Shown here piece after piece: positions 1-12,320 of a stretch of DNA of 64,000 bases. The notes under the pieces are model-generated. The model saw only the letters and a program-made list of their open reading frames with translations. It had not been told where the DNA came from and made no database searches. The DNA lies in the NCBI RefSeq assembly GCF_020524035.2, contig NZ_CP129013.1, positions 1,079,822-1,143,821 on the forward strand, read 5' to 3'. This stretch comes from Bacillus carboniphilus (lineage in GTDB: Bacteria > Bacillota > Bacilli > Bacillales > JAIVKR01). Every line of letters starts with the position of its first letter. Within the stretch, counting starts at the first letter, position 1. Made by a program: the position numbers and the translations under genes.

Positions 1-1532
1 TTACGGAACTCATATACTTCTCTTTCTTCCATTCCCCACAATTGACCGATCGTATAATCGGAAAACCCAAGTTCTTTTGCCTCTATTAGAACTTCTACAT
101 TCCTTTTGTTTTCCAATAGAACTTTTTCAAAATGAATAATTTTTTCCATTTTCACTAAGAAAAAACGATCAATTTGACTATAGTTATAGATATCTTCTAC
201 TGTGTATCCTCTTCTCATGGATTCCGCAATATAAAATAAGCGCTCATCGCCCGCTTTTCGGATTCTTTTTTCAACGATTTCATTCTCAAATTGTTGAGCA
301 TTTTTTAGTTCGATGTGGTGATAATCGTCTTCCAACGACCGAACCGCCTTAAGCAACGATTCTTCAAACGTACGGCCGATCGCCATTACTTCCCCTGTAG
401 CTTTCATTTGTGTCCCTAAACGGCGATTTGCAGACTCAAATTTATCAAATGGGAAGCGAGGAATTTTGGTCACGATATAATCCAGTGCAGGTTCAAAACA
501 AGCATAGGTCATTCCTGTTACCGGATTTTTCATTTCATCTAGTGTTAATCCTACCGCTATTTTCGCTGCTAATTTAGCGATCGGATAGCCGGTTGCTTTT
601 GACGCTAAAGCAGAAGATCTGCTTACACGAGGATTAACCTCAATGACATAATAAGAAAAGCTATGAGGATCAAGAGCGAGCTGAACATTACATCCGCCTT
701 CAATCTCGAGCGCGCGAATAATTTTTAGCGAAACGTTCCTTAACAGTTGATATTCACGATCCGCTAATGTTTGACTTGGAGCGACCACAATCGAGTCTCC
801 CGTATGAACTCCGACTGGATCAATGTTTTCCATATTACAAACGACGATTGCATGATCTTGATGATCTCTCATCACTTCATATTCAATTTCCTTAAAGCCA
901 GCTATACTCTTCTCAATTAGGCATTGGTGAACAGGGCTATTTTTTAAACCACTAACAACGATTTCATTAAGTTCATCCTCGTTTTCACAAATCCCTCCAC
1001 CTGTCCCCCCAAGAGTATAAGCAGGTCTAACGATGACAGGATAGCCTATTCGTTCAACAAATGTCTTCGCCTCTTCAAGGTTGTGAACAATTTCACTCTC
1101 AGGAACAGGTTCATTTAATTCGTTCATTAACGACCTAAATAAATCTCGATCCTCTGCTTTTTCAATAGCCGATAATTTCGTTCCTAAAATTTCGACCGAG
1201 CATTCTTCTAACACACCCGCCTTTGATAAATCGACCGCTAAATTTAAACCCGTTTGACCACCTAATGTTGGTAGCAAGGCATCAGGTCGCTCTTTTCTTA
1301 TGATTGTACTTAAAGACTCCACCGTTAAAGGTTCAATATACACTTTGTCCGCCATCTCTGTATCTGTCATGATCGTAGCAGGGTTGGAATTGACTAAAAT
1401 AACTTCATATCCTTCTTCCTTCAATGCTAGACAAGCTTGCGTTCCAGAGTAATCAAATTCAGCAGCTTGCCCGATAATAATAGGACCAGAACCAACGACT
1501 AATATTCTTTTTATATCTGTACGCTTTGGCAT
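1..1532 (-). CDS. carB: Carbamoyl phosphate synthase large subunit, N-terminal part (cut by window start)
   Basis: Makes carbamoyl phosphate from glutamine-derived ammonia, bicarbonate and two ATP, with CarA, for pyrimidine synthesis. About 510 N-terminal codons are present in one open frame that runs off the left edge; the full protein is about 1,070 residues. The start ATG (1530-1532) gives [17 protein letters not shown]. The first ATP-grasp domain is complete, with the glycine-rich GGTGGG loop near residues 175-180 and the [18 protein letters not shown] block, followed by the start of the oligomerisation domain. The start lies inside carA (22 bp overlap), so the two subunits are translationally coupled in the pyr operon. 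Confidence 0.96.
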   Translation of the reverse strand, partial: MPKRTDIKRILVVGSGPIIIGQAAEFDYSGTQACLALKEEGYEVILVNSNPATIMTDTEMADKVYIEPLTVESLSTIIRKERPDALLPTLGGQTGLNLAVDLSKAGVLEECSVEILGTKLSAIEKAEDRDLFRSLMNELNEPVPESEIVHNLEEAKTFVERIGYPVIVRPAYTLGGTGGGICENEDELNEIVVSGLKNSPVHQCLIEKSIAGFKEIEYEVMRDHQDHAIVVCNMENIDPVGVHTGDSIVVAPSQTLADREYQLLRNVSLKIIRALEIEGGCNVQLALDPHSFSYYVIEVNPRVSRSSALASKATGYPIAKLAAKIAVGLTLDEMKNPVTGMTYACFEPALDYIVTKIPRFPFDKFESANRRLGTQMKATGEVMAIGRTFEESLLKAVRSLEDDYHHIELKNAQQFENEIVEKRIRKAGDERLFYIAESMRRGYTVEDIYNYSQIDRFFLVKMEKIIHFEKVLLENKRNVEVLIEAKELGFSDYTIGQLWGMEEREVYEFR

Positions 1533-2608
1533 GATTGATTCCCCTTTTCTCTCATTAAGTTTAGAAAGTCGTCAAATAGTTCATTTGCATCTTCAGGACC
1601 AGGCGATGCTTCAGGATGATATTGAACAGTAAACGCTGGATAGAAGCTATGTTTTAACCCTTCAATGGTTCCGTCATTTAAAGCTAAGTGAGTAATGGTT
1701 AAATCCGTATCTTTAATTGAATCTTTTTGGACGGTATATCCATGATTTTGAGACGTTAAAGCAACTTTATTTGTTTTCAATTCTTTTACTGGATGATTCG
1801 AACCACGATGTCCAAAAACCATCTTTTCTGTATTCGCTCCGCATGCTAAAGCAAATAGCTGATGTCCTAAACAGATACCGAACAGAGGAACCTTCCCTAA
1901 AATTCCTTTAATCATTTCAACTGCTTCTGGAACATCTTTCGGATCTCCAGGTCCATTGCTTAGCATCACTCCATCAGGGTTTAACAATAAAATTTCTTCA
2001 GCCGTTGTGTGATAAGGGACAACAACTACGTCACAGTTTCGTTTATTTAACTCTCGTAAAATGCCATGCTTCATCCCGTAATCAACTAACACAACTCGAT
2101 CTCCTCGCCCTGGACTTGGATAAGCTGTTTTTGTCGATACTTGGCTTACTTGATCAGTCCTAAGAGAGTGGTCTTTCAACTCTTTTACAATTAACTGAAC
2201 ATCTTCCTCAATTGAACAAATCACCCCTTTTAACGTACCAAATTGACGTATGATTCTCGTTAACTTTCTTGTATCAATCGAACATATACCTGGTATGTCC
2301 TTTGCTTTTAAATATTCATCCAAACCAAATGAACTTCTAAAATTCGAAGGAGTGTCACAAACTTCCTTCACAATCATTCCATTAATAGAGGGGTTAATCG
2401 ATTCAAAGTCATCTCGATTAATTCCATAACTACCGATTAAAGGGTATGTTAACGTGACAATTTGACCGCAGTAGGAAGGGTCAGATAAAATTTCTTGATA
2501 ACCTGTCATTCCAGTATTAAATACAACTTCACCAATGGTCTCTTTTAAGCTTCCGAACGCCTTACCAACAAACACTTCGCCATTTTCTAATACAAGCTGT
2601 CTTTTCAT
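1511..2608 (-). CDS. carA: Carbamoyl phosphate synthase small (glutaminase) subunit
   Basis: Hydrolyses glutamine and passes ammonia to CarB. About 365 residues, normal for the family. The C-terminal class I amidotransferase domain shows the nucleophile Cys in GICLGHQ, the SNGPGDP oxyanion strand and the His-Glu pair in [11 protein letters not shown] chose the ATG at 2608 ([13 protein letters not shown]) because a GGGGAGAG ribosome site precedes it and it overlaps the pyrC stop as ATGA; the longer upstream frame reads through pyrC. It overlaps carB by 22 bp. Confidence 0.96.
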   Translation of the reverse strand: MKRQLVLENGEVFVGKAFGSLKETIGEVVFNTGMTGYQEILSDPSYCGQIVTLTYPLIGSYGINRDDFESINPSINGMIVKEVCDTPSNFRSSFGLDEYLKAKDIPGICSIDTRKLTRIIRQFGTLKGVICSIEEDVQLIVKELKDHSLRTDQVSQVSTKTAYPSPGRGDRVVLVDYGMKHGILRELNKRNCDVVVVPYHTTAEEILLLNPDGVMLSNGPGDPKDVPEAVEMIKGILGKVPLFGICLGHQLFALACGANTEKMVFGHRGSNHPVKELKTNKVALTSQNHGYTVQKDSIKDTDLTITHLALNDGTIEGLKHSFYPAFTVQYHPEASPGPEDANELFDDFLNLMREKGNQSCQSVQI

Positions 2609-3891
2609 TCTACTCTCTCCCCTTTTCTCCATACAACTTCCCCATTCACCATCGTTAAAACGGGCCATCCTTTTACTTCCCAACCTGTAAAGGGTGTATT
2701 TTTCCCTTTTGAAGCAAACATACTAGGGTTTATTTTTTTACTTTCATCTAAATCGATTAAGGTTAAATCAGCCAATTCACCTTCTTGTAATCGGCCAAAA
2801 GGAAGATTAAAATTTTGACTAGGCTTTATTGTGAGCCAGTCCACAAGCTGTTTTAGTGTCACCTTATTTGTTGCCACTAAATGCGTATATAAAAGTGGAA
2901 AGGCCGTTTCTAATCCGACAATTCCAAATGGAGCGAGCTCCATTCCCTCCTCTTTTTCTTCTAAACTATGAGGAGCATGATCTGTCGCGATAAAATCAAT
3001 GGTTCTATCTAATAATCCTTCAAAAAGAGCCTCTTGATCTTCTTTACTTCTAAGTGGAGGATTCATTTTAAAATTCGCATCAAGTCCTGGAATATCCTCT
3101 TCACAAAGCAACAAATGATGAGGAGTCACTTCAGCCGTTACGTTAATTCCCGCTTTTTTCGCATCTCGCACGACTCTTACCGATTCTTTCGTACTAATGT
3201 GACAGACGTGATAATGACAACCTGTAGCTTCAGCTAGCAAAACATCTCGAGCAATTTGAACAGACTCACATATGGATGGAATTCCTTTTAATTGGTGTTT
3301 TTTTGAAAAATGACCATCATGAACGCATCCGCCATATATTAAACTGTTATCCTCACAATGAGCAACAATCGAATATCCATGCTCTGCCGCTTTTTTCATC
3401 GCTTCATACATCACTTGAGCCGTTTGTACTCCAACTCCATCATCTGTAAAAGCAAATGCACCTGCTTCTTTTAACTCTTGAAAATCCGTAATCGTTTTTC
3501 CAACTTGTCGTTCTGTAATGGAGGCATAAGGTAGAACTCGTACATGAGCCGTTTCTTCAATTCGTTTCATTAACCAATCGATCGTTTCTTTGCAATCAGG
3601 TACTGGACGAGTATTAGGCATCGCCGCAACAGTGGTGAATCCACCTTTTGCTGCTGCTTTCGTACCTGTTTCAATGGTCTCTTTATGTTCCCCTCCAGGC
3701 TCTCTTAAATGAACATGAACATCCACAAGGCCAGGGATGAGTAGCTTTCCATCCGCTTTTATTTCCTTTGCTTCTTCTGCTTGGACATTTTTAGCTATTT
3801 CCGCCACTTTATTCCCCTTTATTAATACATCTGCTCTTGTTAATTCCCCTTCTGTCGTTAATACGATTGCTTCCTTAATGATGGTATTCAT
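2605..3891 (-). CDS. pyrC: Dihydroorotase
   Basis: Cyclises N-carbamoyl-L-aspartate to dihydroorotate, the third step of pyrimidine synthesis. 428 residues, a class I amidohydrolase TIM barrel. The metal-binding [12 protein letters not shown] motif lies near residues 57-68, with later His ligands in AHCED and HVCHIS, and the DHAPH motif near residue 302. The ATG at 3891 ([11 protein letters not shown]) sits 8 nt after a GGGGGG ribosome site; a TTG two codons upstream is less well placed. The 4 bp ATGA overlap with carA shows coupled translation. Confidence 0.96.
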   Translation of the reverse strand: MNTIIKEAIVLTTEGELTRADVLIKGNKVAEIAKNVQAEEAKEIKADGKLLIPGLVDVHVHLREPGGEHKETIETGTKAAAKGGFTTVAAMPNTRPVPDCKETIDWLMKRIEETAHVRVLPYASITERQVGKTITDFQELKEAGAFAFTDDGVGVQTAQVMYEAMKKAAEHGYSIVAHCEDNSLIYGGCVHDGHFSKKHQLKGIPSICESVQIARDVLLAEATGCHYHVCHISTKESVRVVRDAKKAGINVTAEVTPHHLLLCEEDIPGLDANFKMNPPLRSKEDQEALFEGLLDRTIDFIATDHAPHSLEEKEEGMELAPFGIVGLETAFPLLYTHLVATNKVTLKQLVDWLTIKPSQNFNLPFGRLQEGELADLTLIDLDESKKINPSMFASKGKNTPFTGWEVKGWPVLTMVNGEVVWRKGERVE

Positions 3892-3905
3892 GATCAATTC
3901 CCCCC

Positions 3906-4990
<1,085 letters not shown>

Positions 4991-4996
4991 ACAATA

Positions 4997-5685
<689 letters not shown>

Positions 5686-5691
5686 AAAAGT

Positions 5692-5720
5692 ATTATGGCA
5701 GAAAAATAACTAGAAGTCAA
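5692..5720 (-). promoter_or_regulatory. Sigma-A-type promoter of the pyr operon
   Basis: On the minus strand, -35 TTGACT (plus 5715-5720) and -10 CATAAT (plus 5692-5697) are separated by 17 bp. The -35 box overlaps the last codons and stop of the preceding ylyB gene. Transcription would start near 5685, giving a leader that carries the PyrR attenuator. Confidence 0.75.
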
Positions 5721-6630
5721 CTCCGTTTTTCAATTCAGAAATCAGTTTCGTCATCTCTTGTGGCATTTCAGCTTCAAATTCAAGATACTCCTTTGTTTTT
5801 GGATGAACAAAGCCTAGCGTAGCTGCATGTAGAGCTTGTCCTTCTATAGCTAAAGTGTTTCTCGGACCATATTTAGGATCACCAGCTAATGGATGACCAA
5901 TATATTTCATATGAACCCGTATTTGGTGGGTTCTTCCTGTTTCCAGCTTACATTCTATAAAGGAATAGTTTCCATACCGTTCAATCACATCAAAATGTGT
6001 AACTGCATCACGGCTATATTCATTTGTGACAGTCATTTTTTGCCTGTCTTTAGGATCTCGACCTATTGGCGCATCGATCGTTCCTTGATCGTGAGCGATG
6101 TCTCCATGCACGATCGCCAAATATTTTCTTGTGACGGTTTTAGCCACTAATTGTTTGACAAGCGACTCATGAGCTAAATCGTTTTTAGCCACCATTAATA
6201 AACCCGATGTGTCTTTATCAATCCGATGAACAATGCCTGGCCTCATAACACCATTAATCCCGGAAAGATCGTTACAATGAGCCATTAATCCATTTACTAA
6301 CGTACCAGACGAGTGACCTGGTGCAGGATGAACAACCATTCCTCTAGGTTTATTTACCACTAAAACATATTCATCTTCATAAACGATATCAAGATCCAAT
6401 TTTTCTGGTAATATCTCAAGTGGTTCAGGTTCTGGAATCGTAATAGTTACTTGATCCCCTGCTTGGCATTTATAATTCGTTTTAGGAAGAGCACCATTAA
6501 CGGTAATATGTCCCTCTTTAATAAGAGATTGGACAAAGGTTCTTGACCATTCAGAATTAAATTGAGCAAGGACTTTGTCAAGCCTCTGTCCTTTCTCCTC
6601 AGATAAAACGGTTCGTTCAATTTGATTCAT
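5710..6630 (-). CDS. ylyB: RluD-type 23S rRNA pseudouridine synthase (YlyB)
   Basis: 306 residues. An N-terminal S4 RNA-binding domain (about residues 10-75) is followed by an RsuA/RluA catalytic domain with the catalytic Asp in [15 protein letters not shown]. It also has the [24 protein letters not shown] motif typical of the RluD/RluC/RluA group. I chose the ATG at 6630 because AAAGGAG precedes it; it overlaps lspA by 14 bp. It lies between lspA and pyrR exactly as ylyB does in B. subtilis. The target uridines are inferred from the family. Confidence 0.92.
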   Translation of the reverse strand: MNQIERTVLSEEKGQRLDKVLAQFNSEWSRTFVQSLIKEGHITVNGALPKTNYKCQAGDQVTITIPEPEPLEILPEKLDLDIVYEDEYVLVVNKPRGMVVHPAPGHSSGTLVNGLMAHCNDLSGINGVMRPGIVHRIDKDTSGLLMVAKNDLAHESLVKQLVAKTVTRKYLAIVHGDIAHDQGTIDAPIGRDPKDRQKMTVTNEYSRDAVTHFDVIERYGNYSFIECKLETGRTHQIRVHMKYIGHPLAGDPKYGPRNTLAIEGQALHAATLGFVHPKTKEYLEFEAEMPQEMTKLISELKNGVDF

Positions 6631-7096
6631 GAAGCTTTTTCTCCTTTTGTTTTCTCTCATCTAGAATCATTTGTATAAGTAATAGTCCGACTCCAATACA
6701 TAATGCCGAGTCTGCAATATTAAATATGGGAAAATTATAACTAAAAATATAGGTATCAATGAAATCCACTACTTCTTTACGCACCACACGGTCGATAAAA
6801 TTCCCAATGGCTCCACCTAACATAAAAGCTAACGCCAATCTCATTAAGAACTTTTGTTTTGGCGTCTTTCTTATGTAATATATTAAACCGATAACGACAA
6901 TAACGGTGATGATGTAAAAAAACCACATTTGTCCTGATAGAATTCCCCAAGCAGCACCTGTGTTTCGGTGAGATGTTATGTATAAAAATTGATCAATGAT
7001 CGTAATTCTTTGTCCTAAATACATGTTTGTATCAACAATCCATTTCGTGATTTGATCTAAAGCAATAATAAATAGAACAATCAAAAAAACTAGCAC
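6617..7096 (-). CDS. lspA: Lipoprotein signal peptidase (signal peptidase II)
   Basis: Membrane aspartyl protease that cleaves prolipoproteins before the lipid-modified Cys. 159 residues with four hydrophobic segments. The conserved NTGAAWG block is present, and the two catalytic aspartates lie in [12 protein letters not shown] and EVVDFID. The start is a GTG at 7096 after GGGGGGAAGA. It overlaps ylyB, so they are co-transcribed. The stretch 7097-7288 upstream holds only weak inverted repeats. Confidence 0.95.
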   Translation of the reverse strand: MLVFLIVLFIIALDQITKWIVDTNMYLGQRITIIDQFLYITSHRNTGAAWGILSGQMWFFYIITVIVVIGLIYYIRKTPKQKFLMRLALAFMLGGAIGNFIDRVVRKEVVDFIDTYIFSYNFPIFNIADSALCIGVGLLLIQMILDERKQKEKKLHESN

Positions 7097-7288
7097 TCAC
7101 TCTTCCCCCCTAAATTGATCATATTACCTTTATATGTATCTTTATTGTTTTTAAATTTCTTTAGTAATCCTTTTGAATTTTAGCACAACGGGTTGGTGAC
7201 GTAAAGGTGAAGACGCCACAATAAAAGGTAGCGCCTTTGTGTCAAAATATTCTGCTTTTTCATCCGATAAATACCTTTTATAATTTAT

Positions 7289-7585
7289 TTATATAAGTTT
7301 CTTCGAATAAAATTGACTAAAAGACACATCATTAACCGTTCGAGCTGTAGGACAGCTATTCATACTCTCTATGGGAATAAAATGACTCGTTTCTTCACAT
7401 ATCCCATAGCTCCCTAATTCTATTTTCTTCAACGCTCGATTAACATCTTCTAACTCAGCCTTAATAAAATAGACAATTTCATCATAATTATTTTCTTGTC
7501 GTGTTGGATGGTATAGTAACCATTTTTCTAATTCTTCCTTCGTTTTAAGCAATTCAAATTGAATTTGTTCTACGGACACAACCAT
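7289..7585 (-). CDS. ylyA: YlyA, small TraR/DksA-related sporulation regulator
   Basis: 98 residues, mostly predicted helical at the N-terminus (about residues 5-55). The C-terminal GSYGICEETSHFIP and CPTARTV segment resembles a DksA/TraR zinc-finger region but keeps only two cysteines. The position between ileS and lspA matches B. subtilis ylyA, which is reported to influence SigG-dependent forespore transcription. Good ribosome site AAGGAG before the ATG. Assignment rests on synteny plus the partial zinc-finger pattern. Confidence 0.75.
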   Translation of the reverse strand: MVVSVEQIQFELLKTKEELEKWLLYHPTRQENNYDEIVYFIKAELEDVNRALKKIELGSYGICEETSHFIPIESMNSCPTARTVNDVSFSQFYSKKLI

Positions 7586-7687
7586 TTGAACAGCTCCTTA
7601 TTTTAAGAAGTGTACAGATAGTGTGTCCGTTATTTCCACACCTCAACCTATAAAGATTTTCCTGTGAAAGAACACGCAAATTCATCT

Positions 7688-8446
7688 TCAGTCCTTAGCA
7701 AATTTCTTGATCGCATCTTCTAAAAATTGTGCGGTTCCATCCGCAATTTTATCGTAGTAAGCCTTAAACCTTTCGTCTTCTACATACATCTGAGCTAGCT
7801 GTTTATGTGCTTCCACATTATATTCATGCCAATAAAATAAAAGCCATCGCTTGTGTAATTCAGTCACTTTTTGAGCAATCTCACCTTGCGGGTCACCTGT
7901 TTGAACAGCTTCTTTTAAAAGTTGATTTAACTCCTGTTCAACATCTTTATGATCTTGATATTGCTCTTCGGTCATTTGTTTTAATTTTTGATTTGATTTA
8001 TTGATCGTTTCATTCCCGTATTTTTCTCGAATCTCTTTTCCATAAGCTTTCTCATTTTCTTTTATTAATTCGTTTTTAAACCCTTCAAATCTTTCCTCGT
8101 TCGTCATCTCTATTCTCCCTTCTGAAGCTTCAATCGTTCTTTCGACATTTTTTATTAACTCGTTTATCCTCCTTTTTTCGTGAAGTAACTGCTTATGATG
8201 CTCTTTCAAAGCCGTAAGATGGTCAAAAGAAGAGGAGTAAATAATTTCTTTAATTAATTCGAGCTTTAAACCCATTTCTTTATAAAATAATATTTGTTGT
8301 AGTAAGTCAACTTGTTTTTGGTCATATTTTCGATAACCAGAAGAACTGATTCGTGCTGGCTCAAGTAGACCAACTTCATGATAGTAACGGAGCGTTCGTG
8401 TGCTTACACCAGATAAGGATGCTAATTCTTTGATCGAAAATTCCAC
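7688..8446 (-). CDS. MerR-family regulator with TipAS ligand-binding domain
   Basis: 252 residues. The N-terminal MerR winged helix (about 1-70) contains SIKELASLSGVSTRTLRYYH and the GLLEPARISSSGYRKY wing. A coiled coil of about 40 residues follows, then a C-terminal TipAS-like domain (from about 130) with the LHKRWLLFYW and YNVEAHKQLAQMY segments. Relatives such as B. subtilis Mta activate multidrug transporters. The GTG start at 8446 follows AAGGAGGTG. It is inserted between ileS and ylyA, which are neighbours in B. subtilis. Its own promoter has a MerR-type long spacer, so it is probably autoregulated. No transporter gene is adjacent, so its target is unknown. Confidence 0.88.
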   Translation of the reverse strand: MEFSIKELASLSGVSTRTLRYYHEVGLLEPARISSSGYRKYDQKQVDLLQQILFYKEMGLKLELIKEIIYSSSFDHLTALKEHHKQLLHEKRRINELIKNVERTIEASEGRIEMTNEERFEGFKNELIKENEKAYGKEIREKYGNETINKSNQKLKQMTEEQYQDHKDVEQELNQLLKEAVQTGDPQGEIAQKVTELHKRWLLFYWHEYNVEAHKQLAQMYVEDERFKAYYDKIADGTAQFLEDAIKKFAKD

Positions 8447-8466
8447 TCTTTCACCTCCTTATCTTT

Positions 8467-8497
8467 ATCATAAAGGTTGACGTTACGTGAAAGTAAA
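8467..8497 (-). promoter_or_regulatory. MerR-type promoter with operator in a 19-bp spacer
   Basis: On the minus strand, TTTACT (plus 8492-8497) and TATGAT (plus 8467-8472) are separated by 19 bp. That is the over-long spacing typical of promoters that MerR-family proteins activate by DNA distortion. The spacer is filled by a near-perfect palindrome, TTCACGT-A-ACGTCAA (plus strand TTGACGT-T-ACGTGAA). The predicted leader of about 13 nt contains only the ribosome site of the regulator gene. Confidence 0.72.
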
Positions 8498-8508
8498 GAA
8501 ATTAATTT

Positions 8509-8534
8509 AAAAAAGGAGCCCTTTAAAAGGCTCC
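8509..8534 (-). terminator. Intrinsic terminator after ileS
   Basis: On the minus strand, GGAGCC - TTTTAAAG - GGCTCC is followed by TTTTTT. Confidence 0.85.
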
Positions 8535-8549
8535 TCCATCTTATATTTA

Positions 8550-11322
8550 TTATCCTTCATGGTAGTGCTCTGAAACGATCGATGCACATCTGACGCAAAG
8601 ACTTGGGTGTTGTTTATTTTCACCAATGTCTTTTTTGACAACCCAGCACCTTTCACACGTTTCCCCTTCTGCTGGGCTGACAACGATTTTCAATCGATCA
8701 AAGTCTTGTGTTCCATGTGGTGCATCTTCCAGCTTTCCTGCTAGATCAAAATGTGACACGATGAACAGTTGTTTAAAATCTTCATTCATCGAAGAAAGCA
8801 ATTGATACACTTCTTCATTTGCATAAAGCGAAACTGAAGCTGTTAATGATTTTCCAATTATTTTTTCACTTCTTGCCACTTCTAATGATTTTAGCACATC
8901 GTCACGAACGGACATAAACAAGTTCCACTTTTCCTCTAACTGCTCTGCTTCAGCGATTTCAACAGTTTCAGGCATATCCACTAGTTGGACACTTTTTTCC
9001 TCAACAGAATCAATATGACTCCATACTTCATCAGCCGTATGAGGTAAGATTGGCGCTACTAGCTTCACTAACGCTAATAAGCTTTCATATAAAACCGTTT
9101 GGATCGCTCTTCGATCTTCTTGATCAGCCGCTTCAATGTATAAAATATCCTTGGCGAAATCTAAATAAAATGAGCTTAGCTCAATCGTACAGAAGTTATG
9201 AACAGAATGGTAAACCGTAGAAAATTCATAGTTTTCATAACCCCTTTTAGCCTTATCAATTAATTTGTTGAGCTTAACAAGCATTATAACGGTCTACTTC
9301 GCGTAAATCTTCCAAAGAAACTTTATGAGTAGCTGGATCAAAATCAGCTAGATTACCCAACAAGAAGCGGAACGTGTTACGAATTTTACGATACACTTCG
9401 GTTACTTGCTTCAAAATATCATCTGAAACACGAACATCGGCTTGGTAGTCAACAGAGGATACCCATAGACGAATAATATCCGCTCCTAATTGCTTCACGA
9501 TCTTCGATGGAAGAATAGTGTTCCCTAATGATTTACTCATCTTTCTTCCTTGACCATCTAAAGTAAAACCGTGACTTAAAACTGCTTTATACGGAGCTTT
9601 TCCTGTCACAGCAACCGCCGTTGATAACGAAGAATTGAACCAGCCTCGGTATTGGTCAGACCCTTCTAAATAAAGGTCAGCAGGTCGTTGAAGCTCTTCT
9701 CTAGCATGACAAACGGCTTGATGAGACGAACCCGAGTCAAACCACACATCCATAATATCTACTTCTTTAGTAAATAATCCGTTTGGACTATATGCATCGG
9801 TAAACCCTTCGGGCAACAAGTCTTTGGCCTCTTTTTCAAACCAAATGTTTGAGCCATGCTCTTTAAATAAGGCTGCGACATGGTCGATCGTTTCATCCGT
9901 AATAATCGGCTCCCCATTTTCTCCATAAAACACTGGGATAGGAACGCCCCATGCTCTTTGACGGGAAATACACCAATCTCCTCGGTCACGAACCATATTA
10001 TAAAGACGAGTTTCTCCCCATGAAGGTAGCCAAGTAGTTGCTTTAATTTCCTCTAGTAACTGCTCACGGAAATCCTTAATAGATGCAAACCATTGCGCAG
10101 TGGCACGGAAAATCGTTGGCTTTTTCGTACGCCAGTCATGTGGATAGGAGTGTTTAATGAAGCTTAACTTTAACAAAGCGTTTACTTCTTCAAGCTTTTC
10201 TGTAATTGGTTTATTGGCTTCATCATAGAATAAACCTGCAAATCCAGGAGCTTCTTCCGTCATATAACCTTTTTCATCGACTGGACAAAGAACTTCTAAC
10301 CCATATTTTTGGCCGACAATAAAGTCATCTTCACCATGTCCTGGTGCGGTATGAACACAGCCTGTACCAGCATCTGTTGTGACATGGTCTCCTAACATTA
10401 CGAGTGATTCACGATCATAAAGCGGATGTTTCGTTGTGATTTTTTCAAGATCTTTTCCTGATACCGTTGTCACTTCTTGATACTGATCCCATTCTAACTC
10501 TGATGCGACAGTTTCAAGTAACTCCGTTGCAACAACAAATCGCTCTTCACCTACTGAAACGACGCTGTACGTTAATTTAGGATGAACCACAATCCCTAAG
10601 TTAGCAGGAATGGTCCAAGGAGTTGTCGTCCAAATAATGATTTTATCATTTGTTGTCAATACACCTTTTCCATCTACAACCGAAAAACTAACGTAAATGG
10701 AAGGAGAACGTTTATCATGGTATTCAATTTCGGCTTCTGCTAAAGCAGATTCACTTGATGGAGACCAATAAACAGGTTTTAATCCTTTGTAAATATACCC
10801 TTTCTTCGCCATTTCTCCAAACACTTTAATTTGTTCTGCTTCATATTCAGGGTTTAGCGTAACATAAGGGTTTTCCCAGTCTCCTCTTACACCTAAACGT
10901 TTAAATTGTTCTCTTTGCCCATCGATTTGTTGCCATGCATATTCTTCACATAGTTTTCTAAATTCGGCAACACTCATTTCTTTTCGTTTCACTTTTTTCT
11001 TTTTCGTTAATGCAGTCTCAATTGGCAACCCATGCGTATCCCATCCTGGGACATAAGGAGCATGAAAACCACTCATGGATTTATAGCGAGTAATGAAATC
11101 CTTTAATATTTTATTTAATGCATGACCCATATGAATATCGCCATTCGCATACGGCGGTCCATCATGAAGAACAAATAATGGACGCCCTTTGGTACGATCC
11201 ATCACTTTTTCATAAATTTCTTGTTGGTTCCATCTTTCTTGAACCTCAGGCTCACGATTAGGAAGATTTCCTCTCATAGGAAAGGCCGTTTTTGGCATGA
11301 GTAACGTATCTTTGTAATCCAT
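8550..11322 (-). CDS. ileS: Isoleucyl-tRNA synthetase (reading frame broken by one base)
   Basis: Charges tRNA-Ile. About 923 residues once one base is removed. The class I signatures are present: the HIGH box variant HMGH in [20 protein letters not shown] and the KMSKS box in [11 protein letters not shown]. The CP1 editing domain lies between them, with a C-terminal zinc motif CERCWV...CVRCA. The frame breaks near 9284-9288, where TATAATGCTTGTTAAG should read TATATGCTTGTTAAG; one extra A converts VDRYMLVKLN into an early stop. The ATG at 11322 follows TTGGAGG. As the gene is essential, I take this as a sequence error. It lies behind a T-box. Confidence 0.93.
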
Positions 11323-11347
11323 CTTAATTCCTCCAATTTTAGAACAT

Positions 11348-11612
11348 AAAAAAACCTTCTCATCCCAAAGGGACGAGAAGGTTGCTCGCGGTACCACCCT
11401 TATAAATATAGAAGACAGGCCTCTATACTCACTCAGACATTCGTAACGTGAATGAATCGCTAATACTTACTTCTTTCAGTATTAGAACTCAAGGGTGATT
11501 TTCACTTAATCACTTATGCCAAGCTCTCACCATTCTTGACTCGCTTTAATAAGTTTAAGATTAAATTACTGTCCCCATCATCGTAATAGATCGATATTAA
11601 CACTCTTTTATT
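11348..11612 (-). promoter_or_regulatory. T-box riboswitch (isoleucine) upstream of ileS
   Basis: The minus-strand leader contains the hallmark T-box AAGGGTGGTACCGCG (plus 11387-11401). It is followed by a strong terminator, AACCTTCTCGTCCC/GGGATGAGAAGGTT plus T-run (about 11348-11382). Upstream stem-I elements include an AGCGAGTC-type segment and GAGAGCT. A likely specifier ATC (Ile; plus 11497-11499) lies in GTGAAAATCACCC. Uncharged tRNA-Ile would stabilise the antiterminator and allow ileS transcription. Confidence 0.9.
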
Positions 11613-11618
11613 TAACGT

Positions 11619-11648
11619 ATTATATGTGAAAACACTCGTAAAAGTCAA
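11619..11648 (-). promoter_or_regulatory. Sigma-A promoter of the ileS T-box leader
   Basis: On the minus strand, TTGACT (plus 11643-11648) is followed by an 18-bp spacer and TATAAT (plus 11619-11624). The start point would be near 11612, at the beginning of the T-box leader. Confidence 0.8.
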
Positions 11649-11689
11649 GGGTCCCTTTAAACGGTTGTTCAAAAAGTCATGCTATATTA

Positions 11690-12181
11690 TTATGACTCTT
11701 CGTATACAGGTTCTGCTTCAAACTGCATGAGGTGATCCCAGTCATCGTTTTTCAACATATCTAATTGAGCCTCAATCAGCATTTGAAACCTTGTTCGGAA
11801 CACTTTTGATTGCTTTTTCATTTCTTCAATTTCATAAGAAATTTTTCTTGATTTAGCTAACGCCTCGTTAATAATGCGATCTGCGTTTTTTTCTGCTTCT
11901 TTTACAATTAACTTCGCTTCTTGTTGAGCTTGACGTTTTACGTCTTCAGCCGTTTCTTGTGCAATCAAAATAGATTTGTTTAACGTTCCTTCAATATTGT
12001 TGAAGTGTCCTAACCTCTCATTTAATTCACGTAAGTTTTCTTCTAATTCCTTTTTTTCACGGATGACCATTTCATAATCTTTAATAATTTGACTAAGAAA
12101 GTCATTTACTTCATCTTCGTCATAACCACGAAACCCTTTTGCAAATTCTTTATTATGTATATCAAGCGGTGTTAAAGGCAC
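11690..12181 (-). CDS. divIVA: Cell division / polarity protein DivIVA
   Basis: Binds negatively curved membrane at septa and poles and recruits Min and sporulation proteins. 163 residues. The N-terminal lipid-binding domain MPLTPLDIHNKEFAKGFRGY carries the exposed Phe/Arg patch, followed by two long coiled-coil stretches (about 30-70 and 75-150). The GTG start at 12181 lies 4 nt after GGAGGTGG. It is in its usual place between ylmH and ileS. Confidence 0.95.
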   Translation of the reverse strand: MPLTPLDIHNKEFAKGFRGYDEDEVNDFLSQIIKDYEMVIREKKELEENLRELNERLGHFNNIEGTLNKSILIAQETAEDVKRQAQQEAKLIVKEAEKNADRIINEALAKSRKISYEIEEMKKQSKVFRTRFQMLIEAQLDMLKNDDWDHLMQFEAEPVYEES

Positions 12182-12320
12182 AACGCCACCTCCAAATTTA
12201 ATCTTAATAGCTTAATTCTACGCACTCTTATTATAAACGATAATTCGACTAAAATATTTAATATCCTGCAAAACAGCGATATTTTTTGTTTAAAAGAGAA
12301 ATTAGGATGCTTACCTTTCT

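Noticed and set aside
7200..7250. Possible terminator after ylyA (AAAGGTGAAGACGCC...GGTAGCGCCTTT)
   Set aside because: Pairing is imperfect with several competing folds and no clean U-tract; not called.
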